NCBI GenBank assembly: GCA_902773045.1
Contig: CACYDE010000180.1
Location: 1-14,133 of the forward strand
Length of the DNA: 14,133 nucleotides
DNA from: an uncultured Ruminococcus sp.
GTDB taxonomy: Bacteria > Bacillota > Clostridia > Oscillospirales > Acutalibacteraceae
Direction: 5' to 3'
The position numbers and the translations under genes were made by a program. Below, piece by piece: positions 7,901 through 14,133 of the stretch. The notes beneath the pieces were generated by a model. It was not told the DNA's origin, made no database searches, and saw only the letters and a list, made by a program, of their open reading frames with translations. The stretch's first letter is position 1; each line of letters opens with the position of its first letter.

Positions 7901-10094
7901 AGAAGAAGAAAAAGACCTTGAGGAGAATTATATGATCCCTTCGGATTCCGAATTCTACAAAAAAGGTCGTGAAGTCGCTTCAAAACTGATGGATAAAGTT
8001 CTGGACGTTGAACTGAAACGCGGTGACAGCGAAACGGCTTTCACAAAAGGACTTGTTGAAATTTCTGCAATTTACGGAATTGACAGACTTATGGAGATAC
8101 TTAAAGCATTTGGAAACGAAAGTCTCAGCCGTTCTTCCTATTGGTACGGCAATGTGATTTCAAAGAAAGATTCTCTCAGTCACCTTCTGAATGTCTGCTA
8201 TCCCGCTGCGGACGATAATGCGGACAGATTGGCGCAATGTCTTTCAAAATCAAAGATCAAGGACGACAGACTGATCGAAGCGGCAATGTTCGCGCCTCAA
8301 TGGATAGACATCATTGAAGAATATTTGAAGCTTGACGGCTTTAAGTGCGGCTGCTACTACTTTATGGCTCATACCGCAGAATATATAAACGACAAACGAC
8401 TTGCGATGATAGCAAGGTTCACCCCTCTGACTCAGGAAGAACTTAACGGAGGCTGTTTTGACGTGAAGTGGTTCCATGAAGCCTATGGACTTCTCGGAGA
8501 AAAAATGTTTGACAAGCTTTACAAAAGTGCAAAATATATCTCTTCGAGCAATATGCATACCCGTGCAAGAAAATTTGCCGATGCGGCTTTAGGGAAAATG
8601 GATATCGCGGAAACCGAAGCTGCAATATCAGACAAGAGAAACAAAGATCTTCTTCTGAGTCTTGCTGTGATACCTTCAAAAAGCAAAAACGATATTCTTG
8701 AAAGATACGAATTTATTCAGAAATTTCTTAAAGAAAGCAAGCAATTCGGCGCACAGAGACGTGCCAGTGAATCGTCTGCGGTTGAATATGCATTGAAAAA
8801 TCTTGCGGTAACAGCAGGATACTCAGATGAAACAAGACTCACTCTTTCTATGGAAACCGAACTGGCTGAAAGTAATAAACATTACTTCTCATGGGTGAAG
8901 ATTGGTGACTATGATGTTATGATAGACATTGATAAAAACGGAATGCCTTCTTTGAAGTTTGAAAAAGGAGGAAAGTCTTTGAAATCTGCTCCTGCAGCGA
9001 TAAAGAAAGACGAACAGTTCACCGCGATCAAGAATTTCTGCGATAAGCTCAGACAGCAGTATCGCCGCACCGTAAAAATGTTTGAATTGGCTATGGAAGA
9101 AAGAGATTCGTTTGCTTTGGGCGAACTAACAATGTTATGCAAAAACCCCGTTACAAAGGCTATTGTCGAAAATCTCGTTTTCGTTTCAAATAACGATGAT
9201 AATTTTATAGACGGACTTGTTTCCGAAAAAGGATTCTTCGACAGATCCGGAAATCAATATTCTGTTGGTGATGATATTAAGCTTAGGACAGCTCATCCAT
9301 ACGACTTGTATTCTCATAATATCTGGGCTGAATATCAGAATCTTTTCATGAAACGAGGAAACGAGGAAGGAAAAAAACAGCCGTTCCGTCAGGTCTTCAG
9401 AGAGTTGTATGTGAAGCTTTCCGAGGAACTGGAAAAAGAACGTTCCATGATGTTCGCCGGAAATCAGATCCAGACTGCACGAACGGTCGGCGCACTTCGG
9501 AACAGAAGATGGGTTGCCGATTATGAAGATGGTCTGCAGAAAGTTTATTATAAAGATGATGTCATTGCAGGTATATACGCTGTCGCCGACTGGTTTTCAC
9601 CGAGTGATATCGAAGCACCAACGCTCGAAGGTGTGAGCTTTGTTGACCGAAAGAACTACTCTCCGATCAAAATCAAAGATATCCCCGACATATTATATTC
9701 AGAGGTCATGAGAGATGTAGATCTTGCTGTCAGCGTTGCTCATGCAGGCGGAGTTGATCCCGAAACAAGTCATTCAACGGTTGAGATGAGAAAAGTGATC
9801 CTTGAATTTAATCTCGATCTGTTCGGTATCAAAAATGTGACCTTTGACAAGAATCACGCGTTCATAGACGGAAAACTCGGAAGATACAGCATTCATTTAG
9901 GAAGCGGTGTTATTCATAAAGTCGGTGGCAGACAGATCAATGTGGTTGCTGTTTCCGGTGGAAAGAAGAGCAAGATTTTTCTTCCTTTTGTTGACGAAGA
10001 CCCGAAGACAGCCGAGATCATGACAAAAGTTCTTACTTTTGCCCGCGACGATAAAATTAAAGATCCATTTATTATGGAGCAGCTCAGAAAATAA
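4938..10094 (+). CDS. giant DUF4132 protein with HEAT-like repeats (1718 aa)
   Basis: ATG 4938 was chosen because AAAGGAG (4921-4927) lies 10 bases upstream; the frame is also open to TTG 4902 inside the previous gene. The protein is long, soluble and largely helical. Residues about 1-330 look like the helical region that accompanies DUF4132 in other proteins (DUF5724, from memory). Residues about 500-655 have the paired-helix rhythm of HEAT/armadillo repeats. The DUF4132 part covers roughly 1290-1718, with 'ARTVGALRNRRWVADYEDG' near 1515, 'SEVMRDVDLAVSVAHAGGVDPE' near 1590, and a conserved tail 'LPFVDEDPKTAEI...ARDDKIKDP'. The last ~130 residues may be the module separately named DUF7737. 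E. coli YehI/MolR is a known DUF4132 protein whose operon encodes MoxR-type ATPase and VWA proteins. Here there is no WGR domain, ATPase or VWA gene, only the small upstream partner. No nucleotide-binding motif is evident. The molecular function is unknown. No strong terminator follows. Confidence 0.88.
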   Translation: MSDTQYEKFMKKYDSEFIEKHRSEIEKLSEAEKKVLNHVIFDNHYLYGWKEQYKINTGFGFIPKLSDTVRRNYSNVVKIIVPEEFIDDFYYMIDNFIKYQYSEGYSRRSFRSNDYSPFVGRMFGLMYDYYLIGCMGYHIGGLKNFILMKDEGVLEDVRRRITMDDYVIASRIDAGDEEVIGIINEMITSDNNTMILSYKIICAVMRSSNEKLHDLMCKLLVAARLSEGLRQAICESADCGTAEAFFKIVRTIKDNNLVRFSAVKRALGTWTGLARDEDPDKLAGKILDDIIYVLESRDHAIEYINTTDAVHIYMGFWGLGFYNVYDTLNVILDLLEIPKSDKKRGLVEKISSLFVKNKETPKMTENNVQLLTIGYFCQNLDMQYLTNIITNAVLEAYPEDYRLFSMYSNLYVYSNSRFGKITKSSKKLRDDKEFAKKHYYILYNMYNLLPKKEVVFSPILYPWYSSRISKSFLLICMLNAAKVLEDNEKIDFICGHLPEIDTGYRSHALELISESIQTKTQRNLIINSVADKESYTRKKAVKILSEMSLSEEDYVTIEGFTKYKTANLRQGVIEILKKRDADGLNTSVVRMLTSKEENVRLASLDLLEYGLNEYKNYDFTLAKKAVSEIESPTEREEILIEKLIGETSVSEVTPENGYGLYDPKTEFPLFDFKADPKVVRNYFSLSHEEIAEMYFSLMKVIDDNANMEYTDGVGEEHLLGEMSGYFPWLYSYNKREGMKKHECVPFHELWADFYRKTIKTPQRFWAFYLLGKTEKIGNLAMKSDMIFKKNQKALFGDAVSFDYDKELTSKDNRFNFVYFHCVRSSALESIKSEFELEIPDEVLRNALAFVSQLPEEEMWLENDYEETRWSDKKSNFLRERKVKELYGMLLSRINEDFETNFKIFFELAVNNKFIKHYEDGDIRSNYSRDIVIPALYFVKAYIKGIITKDLFYKTMFDIFGFVNCVPELNLFLSRSAVGYIYQIKGILEEEEKDLEENYMIPSDSEFYKKGREVASKLMDKVLDVELKRGDSETAFTKGLVEISAIYGIDRLMEILKAFGNESLSRSSYWYGNVISKKDSLSHLLNVCYPAADDNADRLAQCLSKSKIKDDRLIEAAMFAPQWIDIIEEYLKLDGFKCGCYYFMAHTAEYINDKRLAMIARFTPLTQEELNGGCFDVKWFHEAYGLLGEKMFDKLYKSAKYISSSNMHTRARKFADAALGKMDIAETEAAISDKRNKDLLLSLAVIPSKSKNDILERYEFIQKFLKESKQFGAQRRASESSAVEYALKNLAVTAGYSDETRLTLSMETELAESNKHYFSWVKIGDYDVMIDIDKNGMPSLKFEKGGKSLKSAPAAIKKDEQFTAIKNFCDKLRQQYRRTVKMFELAMEERDSFALGELTMLCKNPVTKAIVENLVFVSNNDDNFIDGLVSEKGFFDRSGNQYSVGDDIKLRTAHPYDLYSHNIWAEYQNLFMKRGNEEGKKQPFRQVFRELYVKLSEELEKERSMMFAGNQIQTARTVGALRNRRWVADYEDGLQKVYYKDDVIAGIYAVADWFSPSDIEAPTLEGVSFVDRKNYSPIKIKDIPDILYSEVMRDVDLAVSVAHAGGVDPETSHSTVEMRKVILEFNLDLFGIKNVTFDKNHAFIDGKLGRYSIHLGSGVIHKVGGRQINVVAVSGGKKSKIFLPFVDEDPKTAEIMTKVLTFARDDKIKDPFIMEQLRK

Positions 10095-10130
10095 TATTAA
10101 TATTTTTTTCATAATTTAAGATCAACTGTG

Positions 10131-10139
10131 TGATATAAT
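10131..10139 (+). promoter_or_regulatory. extended -10 promoter of the riboswitch-antiporter unit
   Basis: TGA-TATAAT (10131-10139) is an extended -10 element. No good -35 is seen in the T-rich stretch upstream. The predicted transcription start, about 10146, falls directly at the 5' edge of the fluoride aptamer, which supports the assignment. Confidence 0.65.
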
Positions 10140-10145
10140 ATCAGT

Positions 10146-10211
10146 CAGAAGGGGAATGAGGTCTCCCCGAGTGATAACTCAAACCGCTGTTTAAGCTGAT
10201 GACTTCTGCAT
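10146..10211 (+). promoter_or_regulatory. fluoride (crcB-type) riboswitch aptamer
   Basis: The order of elements matches the fluoride riboswitch. A first stem GGGGA/TCCCC (10151-10155 with 10164-10168) encloses AATGAGGTC, corresponding to the conserved GAUGAGG part. A short extra hairpin GAGT-GATA-ACTC (10169-10180) follows. Then come the conserved AAACCGCTG (10181-10189), a small second stem GCT/AGC (10186-10188 with 10194-10196), and CTGATGACTTCTGC. The pseudoknot is visible: GAGGTC (10158-10163) pairs with GACTTC (10201-10206). The closest remembered examples are the Thermotoga petrophila aptamer and Bacillus-type versions with AAACCGCUG...CAGCUGAUGAUGCC. The first base of the GAUG box is A here. 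Fluoride riboswitches normally turn on fluoride exporters and tolerance genes, and Na+/H+ antiporters are among their reported targets. It sits 117 bases upstream of the antiporter start codon. Confidence 0.83.
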
Positions 10212-10291
10212 TTTAATTGGACATTCAGAGATCGGTGACACTGCTTTAAGATTGTTGTCTGGTTTTGAATGTCTGATATTGTGATGCAGAA
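10204..10291 (+). promoter_or_regulatory. candidate antiterminator arms of the fluoride switch
   Basis: TTCTGCAT (10204-10211) at the aptamer's 3' edge is complementary to ATGCAGAA (10284-10291), which is also the 5' arm of the downstream terminator. Between them, GGACATTCA (10219-10227) can pair with TGAATGTCT (10266-10274), bringing the distant arms together. These pairings and the terminator exclude each other. The pairings are seen by eye; their energies were not computed. Confidence 0.5.
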
Positions 10292-10314
10292 ATTGTCAGC
10301 TTTTCTGCATTTTT
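10284..10314 (+). terminator. riboswitch-controlled intrinsic terminator
   Basis: ATGCAGAAA (10284-10292) pairs perfectly with TTTCTGCAT (10302-10310) over 9 bp with a 9-base loop. A T run ends at 10314, directly before the AGGAGG ribosome site (10315-10320). Its position between aptamer and gene marks it as the expression platform, controlling transcription of the antiporter. Confidence 0.78.
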
Positions 10315-10327
10315 AGGAGGTAATGTT

Positions 10328-11515
10328 ATGCTGATAAGTATTGCCGTAATAATGTTTACTGGTCTGTTTTTGGGTTGGATATGCCAAAAAGTCAGGATAC
10401 CGTCACTTCTCGGAATGATCTTCGGAGGAATAATCATCGGTCCTTATGTTATGGATCTTATTGACTCTTCTGTGATGGACTCATCCTCAGAGCTAAGGAA
10501 AATGGCGCTGATTATTATCCTCATTCGCGCGGGGTTAAAGCTTTCCGCAGATGATTTGAAGAAGGTGGGAAGACCTGCGATTCTTATGTGTTTTCTTCCT
10601 GCGCTTTTTGAAATTATCGGAATGGTTCTTCTGGCTCCAAAATTACTGGGTATGTCGAATCTTGACTCCTTGATCCTCGGTGCTGTTGTCGGAGCAGTTT
10701 CTCCGGCAGTGATAGTTCCGAGAATGATTAAGCTTATCGACGAAGAATATGGCACGAAAAAAGGTATCCCACAGATGATATTGGCAGGAGCTTCCGTAGA
10801 TGATGTTTTTGTCATTGTAATGTTCACTACATTCACAGGACTTGCAAAGGGCGAAAAGATTTCGTGGGTTTCATTTATCAATATACCTCTTTCTGTTATA
10901 ATAGGAATATTGATTGGATTGCTTGCAGGTTTTGTACTAACAGTTGGTTTTACAAAGATAAAAATGCGTGATACCGTTAAAGTGATAGTTATACTTTGTT
11001 CATCGTTTGTTCTGGTGACTGCGGAAGACGTGTTCGGAAAAATAATTCCTTTCGCTTCGCTGATAGGGGTGATGGCTTTGGGGCTTGAAATCAAAAAGAA
11101 AAAAACAGTGCTTGCTAAGGAGATGTCACAATCTTTTGACAGATTGTGGGTTTTTGCCGAAGCGCTGCTGTTTGTTCTTCTTGGCGCGTCGGTCAACATC
11201 GAAAGTGCAAAAGAAATAGGTATCAGCGGAGTCATACTTGTTGCCGCTGTTCTTTTGTTCCGCATGACGGGAGTACTGCTGTGCCTTGTCGGAACAAAAT
11301 TCAGCTTAAAAGAAAGAATATTTGCAATACTTGCTTACATTCCTAAAGCGACAGTTCAGGCTGCGATAGGCGGACTTCCGCTTGAAATGGGGCTGGAATG
11401 CGGAAATACTGTTCTTACTGTTTCTGTTATAGCTATTTTGCTAACTGCACCGCTTGGAGCGTTTGCTATTGATTTGACTTACAAGCGTCTTCTTAACTGT
11501 GATATAGAATCATAA
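10328..11515 (+). CDS. cation:proton antiporter (CPA superfamily), fluoride-riboswitch controlled
   Basis: This is a 395-residue polytopic membrane protein with about 12 hydrophobic segments along its whole length and no soluble regulatory domain. Conserved antiporter features include 'LIIILIRAGLKL' (61-72), 'GAVSPAVIVP' in the discontinuous-helix region (about 112-121), and the acidic pair Asp158-Asp159 in 'AGASVDD'. Paired aspartates are typical of electrogenic CPA2/NapA-type exchangers; CPA1 members usually have Asn-Asp. The expected reaction is exchange of Na+ (or another monovalent cation) for protons across the cytoplasmic membrane. The start ATG has AGGAGG (10315-10320) 7 bases upstream. 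The fluoride aptamer and terminator in its leader suggest it contributes to fluoride tolerance, perhaps by restoring pH or cation balance after HF entry. No crcB or EriC-type fluoride exporter gene is in the window. Ion specificity cannot be read from the sequence. Confidence 0.87.
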   Translation: MLISIAVIMFTGLFLGWICQKVRIPSLLGMIFGGIIIGPYVMDLIDSSVMDSSSELRKMALIIILIRAGLKLSADDLKKVGRPAILMCFLPALFEIIGMVLLAPKLLGMSNLDSLILGAVVGAVSPAVIVPRMIKLIDEEYGTKKGIPQMILAGASVDDVFVIVMFTTFTGLAKGEKISWVSFINIPLSVIIGILIGLLAGFVLTVGFTKIKMRDTVKVIVILCSSFVLVTAEDVFGKIIPFASLIGVMALGLEIKKKKTVLAKEMSQSFDRLWVFAEALLFVLLGASVNIESAKEIGISGVILVAAVLLFRMTGVLLCLVGTKFSLKERIFAILAYIPKATVQAAIGGLPLEMGLECGNTVLTVSVIAILLTAPLGAFAIDLTYKRLLNCDIES

Positions 11516-11624
11516 CAGACATTACTCATTCATTTTTGTGTACGTTTGGGCTGCGTATGGTAAAAGAGTCAATAAAAACAGAGTTTATTGTTGGCACAAT
11601 GTATTGCTATGAGTTTAAAAGTGC

Positions 11625-11652
11625 TTGACAATATGTTCATTTATGCTATAAT
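11625..11652 (+). promoter_or_regulatory. strong promoter of the sulfatase-fold gene
   Basis: TTGACA (11625-11630) and TATAAT (11647-11652) are both consensus, 16 bases apart. A TG dinucleotide (11644-11645) forms an extended -10. Transcription should start near 11659. Confidence 0.83.
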
Positions 11653-11717
11653 TATGTTGTGTTTATGTAAAATGTATTATAGGCATGAAATCTGTCAGGG
11701 AAGAGGTTTATAATTAT

Positions 11718-13523
11718 ATGGAAAAGAAAAAAAAGCGAAATTTCAGCAAGGAAGCAATAAGGGAAAGATTTAACAGAGGTAATATTATCAGCGGAAGTCT
11801 TGTCTGCTTGGCTCTTAGCTTTACATTCGCTTTCTTTTCTCCGATTGATATCTTTCTTGCCAGTCAGGTCGATTTTATCGTTGGATATGAAAAAGTTATC
11901 TTTCCTATGCTTATTACAGCCATTGTTATATTCTGTGGATTGTTTTCTCTGCTGATTATTTTCCTATTCTTAAAAGAAGAAATATTCACTGTATTTAAAA
12001 ATCTTTTTCTCGGGATTCTTCTTGCAATGTATACTCAAATGATCTTCTTTAACGGACGTATGAGTTCGCTGACCGGTGATGATTACGCCTATTCCGAAAA
12101 GAATTTTTATAATTACGCCAATCTTTTTATTTATATAATGATAATCTTCATTCCAATATTTGTGTGGTATGCAAAAATTGAGTACTCGGAAAACCGTTTT
12201 CTGAAAAAAATCACTTCCAAAACGGTTACCTTTCTTTCAGCGGCATTGATCGCGGTTCAGCTGATAGGAACTGTGAGTATGATTTTTTCCTACGGTTTAA
12301 AGGGAAATTCGGATAATGATCTTCTGGGAATGCTGTCATTGAAAGAATCAATGAAGCTTTCAGAAGATGAGAATACAGTTGTCTTTTTAACCGATAGGCT
12401 TGACAGCTTCTGGATGGACGAAGTTGTTGAAGAATATCCCGAAGTTAAAGACATGTTAAAAGGCTTTACGTTTTATCAGAATAATATCTCTCCTTACACC
12501 AATACATTCCCCGCAGTTCCGGAAATGCTGACTTCCTATAAATTTGAGGGACAACTTTGGAGCGACTACCTTTCCGAGGCATGGGGAAGTGATTGTATGC
12601 TGAAAAAAATAAAGTCAAGTGGATACCGAGTCAATCTTTTGATCGACGGTATTACAACGTATAACACATTCAGAGATATAAAAGATATTGCGGACAACTA
12701 CAAGACAATAGAATCCGGATATTCCATAAATTATCTTCATAAATCCGGAATCGTACCTACAATGCTGGATTTTTCCTTGTTGAAGATTTCTCCTTATTTC
12801 ATAAAAGCGGCAGCAGCACATGAGCACCTTGCAAGTTTTGCAAACGGCTTTTTTGAAATGCATGAAGATATTCCGGAAAGGCTCGATAATACGATCAGTT
12901 TTGAAACGGATCGTAAATTCTATGAATTTTTAAAAAAAGAAGGATTAAATACGGATTCCGATGAGAAAACATTCAGTTTTGTTCACCTTAACGGCGCTCA
13001 CGAAACATCTACCGAAGCTTCCGCGTTAAACCCGTCTTTTTCCCCGGAAGAAAGCCTCACAGATGAAGCAACGACGATAAGAGGTGAACTTGAAATACTG
13101 AACGAGTATTTCAGCCAGATGAAAGATCTTGGGATATATGACAGTTCCACTATTATTATCCTTGGAGACCATGGGCGACCTCCATACACCATTCAGGACG
13201 GACAGGATCAGCTTGACGACTGCATCGTAACAGGACTGTTAATCAAGGAAGCAAACGCGGAACTTTTACCGCTCAACATCGACTCTTCCGCCGAACTTAC
13301 AAATGAATATTTTAATGCGAGTATCATGGAATACTGCGGTCTGGATCATAGTCAATACGGCTTATCTTATAATGACGTTATTAAGAATAATGTTCACAGC
13401 AAACGTTTGTTCAATGCTTATAACTGGCGAGGCTCGGGAAGTGCTCCGGAACTTGTGTGTCAATATTACATTACCGATAACGCACGGGATTTTCGCAATT
13501 GGGAATACGTAAAAATAAAATAA
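11718..13523 (+). CDS. membrane-bound sulfatase/LtaS-superfamily transferase or hydrolase
   Basis: This is a 601-residue protein. A basic N-terminus (EKKKKR) precedes five membrane segments at about 23-48, 60-85, 92-111, 135-152 and 169-194, the same number as in lipoteichoic acid synthase. An extracytoplasmic alkaline-phosphatase-fold domain follows. Likely active-site parts are 'FLTDRLDSFW' (about 224-232), where Asp replaces the usual Glu of the 'ES' metal site; 'YTNTFPAVPEMLT', with Thr263 the probable nucleophile; 'HLNGAH' (His423, His428); and 'GDHG' (Asp484, His485). By family it should move or hydrolyse a phosphate or sulfate ester group on an envelope glycan, teichoic acid or lipid; the substrate is unknown. 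ATG 11718 was chosen because GGGAAGAGG (11698-11706) lies 11 bases upstream; ATG 11685 is in frame and adds 11 residues but has no ribosome site. It is followed after 22 bases by a small membrane-protein gene. Confidence 0.83.
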   Translation: MEKKKKRNFSKEAIRERFNRGNIISGSLVCLALSFTFAFFSPIDIFLASQVDFIVGYEKVIFPMLITAIVIFCGLFSLLIIFLFLKEEIFTVFKNLFLGILLAMYTQMIFFNGRMSSLTGDDYAYSEKNFYNYANLFIYIMIIFIPIFVWYAKIEYSENRFLKKITSKTVTFLSAALIAVQLIGTVSMIFSYGLKGNSDNDLLGMLSLKESMKLSEDENTVVFLTDRLDSFWMDEVVEEYPEVKDMLKGFTFYQNNISPYTNTFPAVPEMLTSYKFEGQLWSDYLSEAWGSDCMLKKIKSSGYRVNLLIDGITTYNTFRDIKDIADNYKTIESGYSINYLHKSGIVPTMLDFSLLKISPYFIKAAAAHEHLASFANGFFEMHEDIPERLDNTISFETDRKFYEFLKKEGLNTDSDEKTFSFVHLNGAHETSTEASALNPSFSPEESLTDEATTIRGELEILNEYFSQMKDLGIYDSSTIIILGDHGRPPYTIQDGQDQLDDCIVTGLLIKEANAELLPLNIDSSAELTNEYFNASIMEYCGLDHSQYGLSYNDVIKNNVHSKRLFNAYNWRGSGSAPELVCQYYITDNARDFRNWEYVKIK

Positions 13524-13545
13524 AACTTAAAAGGGAGTTTTTGAA

Positions 13546-13809
13546 ATGATTATTGATATTTTAAATTCAACAAAAATAACAACAGCTTACATCGATCCTG
13601 CGTCAACCAGCTATATTATCCAGATAGCTGCAGGAGCTGTTATTGCAATAGGAACATTGATCGGAGTTTACAGAAACAAGATCAAGAGATTTTTCAAGAA
13701 AAAATCGGGAACTGAAGAGGAAACTCCTGCGGTTGAACGTCTTGAAAGAAACGGCGAAAATGAGAAAGAAACCGTAACGGCAGCTGATCTTCTTGATGAT
13801 GATAATTAA
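13546..13809 (+). CDS. small single-pass membrane protein, partner of the sulfatase-fold protein
   Basis: This is an 87-residue protein. The ATG has AAGGGAG (13531-13537) 8 bases upstream, and the gene follows the sulfatase-fold gene by 22 bases, so they are likely one operon. A conserved-looking 'AYIDPASTSY' motif (14-23) leads into one hydrophobic helix (23-42). A basic juxtamembrane stretch RNKIKRFFKKK (43-53) and a long acidic, probably disordered tail follow. By the positive-inside rule the tail is cytoplasmic. Similar 'AYxDPxxxSY' mini-proteins are, from memory, common beside envelope polysaccharide and sulfatase genes in Clostridia, but I know of no assigned function. It may be a subunit or stabiliser of the neighbouring enzyme; that is inference from gene order. 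Confidence 0.78.
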   Translation: MIIDILNSTKITTAYIDPASTSYIIQIAAGAVIAIGTLIGVYRNKIKRFFKKKSGTEEETPAVERLERNGENEKETVTAADLLDDDN

Positions 13810-13976
13810 GGACTACGATATCTTATTTCTTAACAAGTATCTTAATAAAAATTGTGGGGAAGAGCGTCTGATTTTTGGGTGTGAGAGTGCTTGAAGAACA
13901 TTCTCAAAGCATGAACAGCCGATCATACATTATCCCTCTGTACTATATCATTTTATGTGAGCTATGATAAAAAACC
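13810..13976 (+). other. non-coding stretch before the terminator, with one hairpin
   Basis: No gene is seen from the stop of the small membrane-protein gene to the terminator. An 8-bp hairpin, TGAGAGTG (13882-13889) with CATTCTCA (13899-13906) including one G-U pair and a 9-base loop, lies in the middle. It has no T run and is not a terminator. It could protect the mRNA 3' end or be chance. Confidence 0.4.
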
Positions 13977-14014
13977 AGCCTCATCGTCATATACAAGACG
14001 ATGGGGCTATTTTT
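13977..14014 (+). terminator. strong intrinsic terminator, probably bidirectional
   Basis: AGCCTCATCGTC (13977-13988) pairs with GACGATGGGGCT (13997-14008) over 12 bp with one G-U pair and an 8-base loop. ATTTTTATT follows on the plus strand. A run of A just before the stem (13969-13974) gives a T run on the minus strand, so it could also end transcription entering from the right, including the minus-strand frame at the window edge. Confidence 0.87.
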
Positions 14015-14022
14015 ATTGCGAT

Positions 14023-14133
14023 TCAATAGTACATTGCAAGATGGAGTTTTATACTATAGCAAACCAAACAAATATCCAGACAAGTTCGACGCCCCGGTAA
14101 GCGCATAGCTGCGTTGTCGTCCTCGACATACGC
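14023..14133 (-). other. minus-strand open frame cut by the window edge, possible end of a repeated element
   Basis: Read on the minus strand, the frame is open from the right edge to TGA at 14023-14025, giving 36 residues that begin 'AYVEDDNAAMRLPGRR' and end in a hydrophobic, cysteine-containing tail. The final 23 plus-strand bases also form an imperfect hairpin: GCG (14111-14113) with CGC (14131-14133), and GTCG (14116-14119) with CGAC (14124-14127), with a TCCT loop. From memory, similar sequence recurs in gut Clostridia genomes, which would fit a dispersed repeat or mobile-element end. Too little is inside the window to decide whether this is a gene. Confidence 0.3.

Noticed and set aside
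10086..10108. AATATTAATATT followed by T run as terminator of the DUF4132 gene
   Set aside because: The palindrome is short, contains no G-C pairs and leaves almost no loop, so it would not form a stable hairpin.
10444..11265. Minus-strand 273-codon open frame opposite the antiporter gene
   Set aside because: It lies wholly inside a well-supported membrane-protein gene, whose hydrophobic codons suppress stops on the other strand. Its composition (Ser/Thr/Ile/Pro-rich) is that of a shadow frame, and no ribosome site was seen.
11570..11590. CAATAAA/TTTATTG hairpin after the antiporter gene as a terminator
   Set aside because: The stem is only 7 bp, made mostly of A-T pairs, and is not followed by a T run.

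Overview
The window looks like chromosomal DNA of a low-GC Gram-positive anaerobe of the class Clostridia, probably a gut Ruminococcaceae/Oscillospiraceae-type organism. This is inferred from the A+T-rich coding style, strong AGGAGG-type ribosome sites, consensus TTGACA/TATAAT promoters, a TIGR04086-type membrane protein, a ribosomal-protection GTPase with a YacP/Rae1-like tail, and a small 'AYIDPxxTSY' membrane protein beside a sulfatase-fold enzyme. All confidently called genes are on the plus strand. No rRNA, tRNA, CRISPR array or intact insertion sequence was seen.

Layout. (1) 1-912: the 3' part of a DUF4303-like gene, a 72-residue cysteine-rich zinc-ribbon gene, and an orphan 82-codon frame with no convincing start; this resembles the edge of an accessory (toxin/immunity-type) segment. 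(2) 1018-3682: a promoter and an 858-residue EF-G/TetM-like translational GTPase fused to a C-terminal NYN/PIN-like nuclease domain of the Rae1 (YacP) type. (3) 3849-4343: a four-helix TIGR04086-like membrane protein and its terminator. (4) 4394-10094: a perfect consensus promoter, a possible second tandem promoter, and a two-gene unit made of a 140-residue protein of unknown function and a 1718-residue DUF4132/HEAT-repeat protein. (5) 10131-11515: an extended -10 promoter, a fluoride (crcB-type) riboswitch with a terminator-based expression platform, and a cation:proton antiporter. (6) 11625-14014: a near-perfect promoter, a membrane-bound sulfatase/LtaS-superfamily transferase, a small membrane partner protein, and a strong terminator that is probably bidirectional. 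(7) 14023-14133: a minus-strand reading frame running off the window edge, possibly the end of a dispersed element.

How the parts work together. The window is a run of separate transcription units, each with its own promoter or terminator, not one pathway. The best understood regulation is the fluoride riboswitch controlling an antiporter. The most interesting proteins are the GTPase-nuclease fusion, which would place a ribosomal A-site endonuclease on a factor that itself visits the A site, and the DUF4132 unit with its small partner, which is the best candidate here for an uncharacterised system. All family assignments come from reading motifs by eye; no database search was run.
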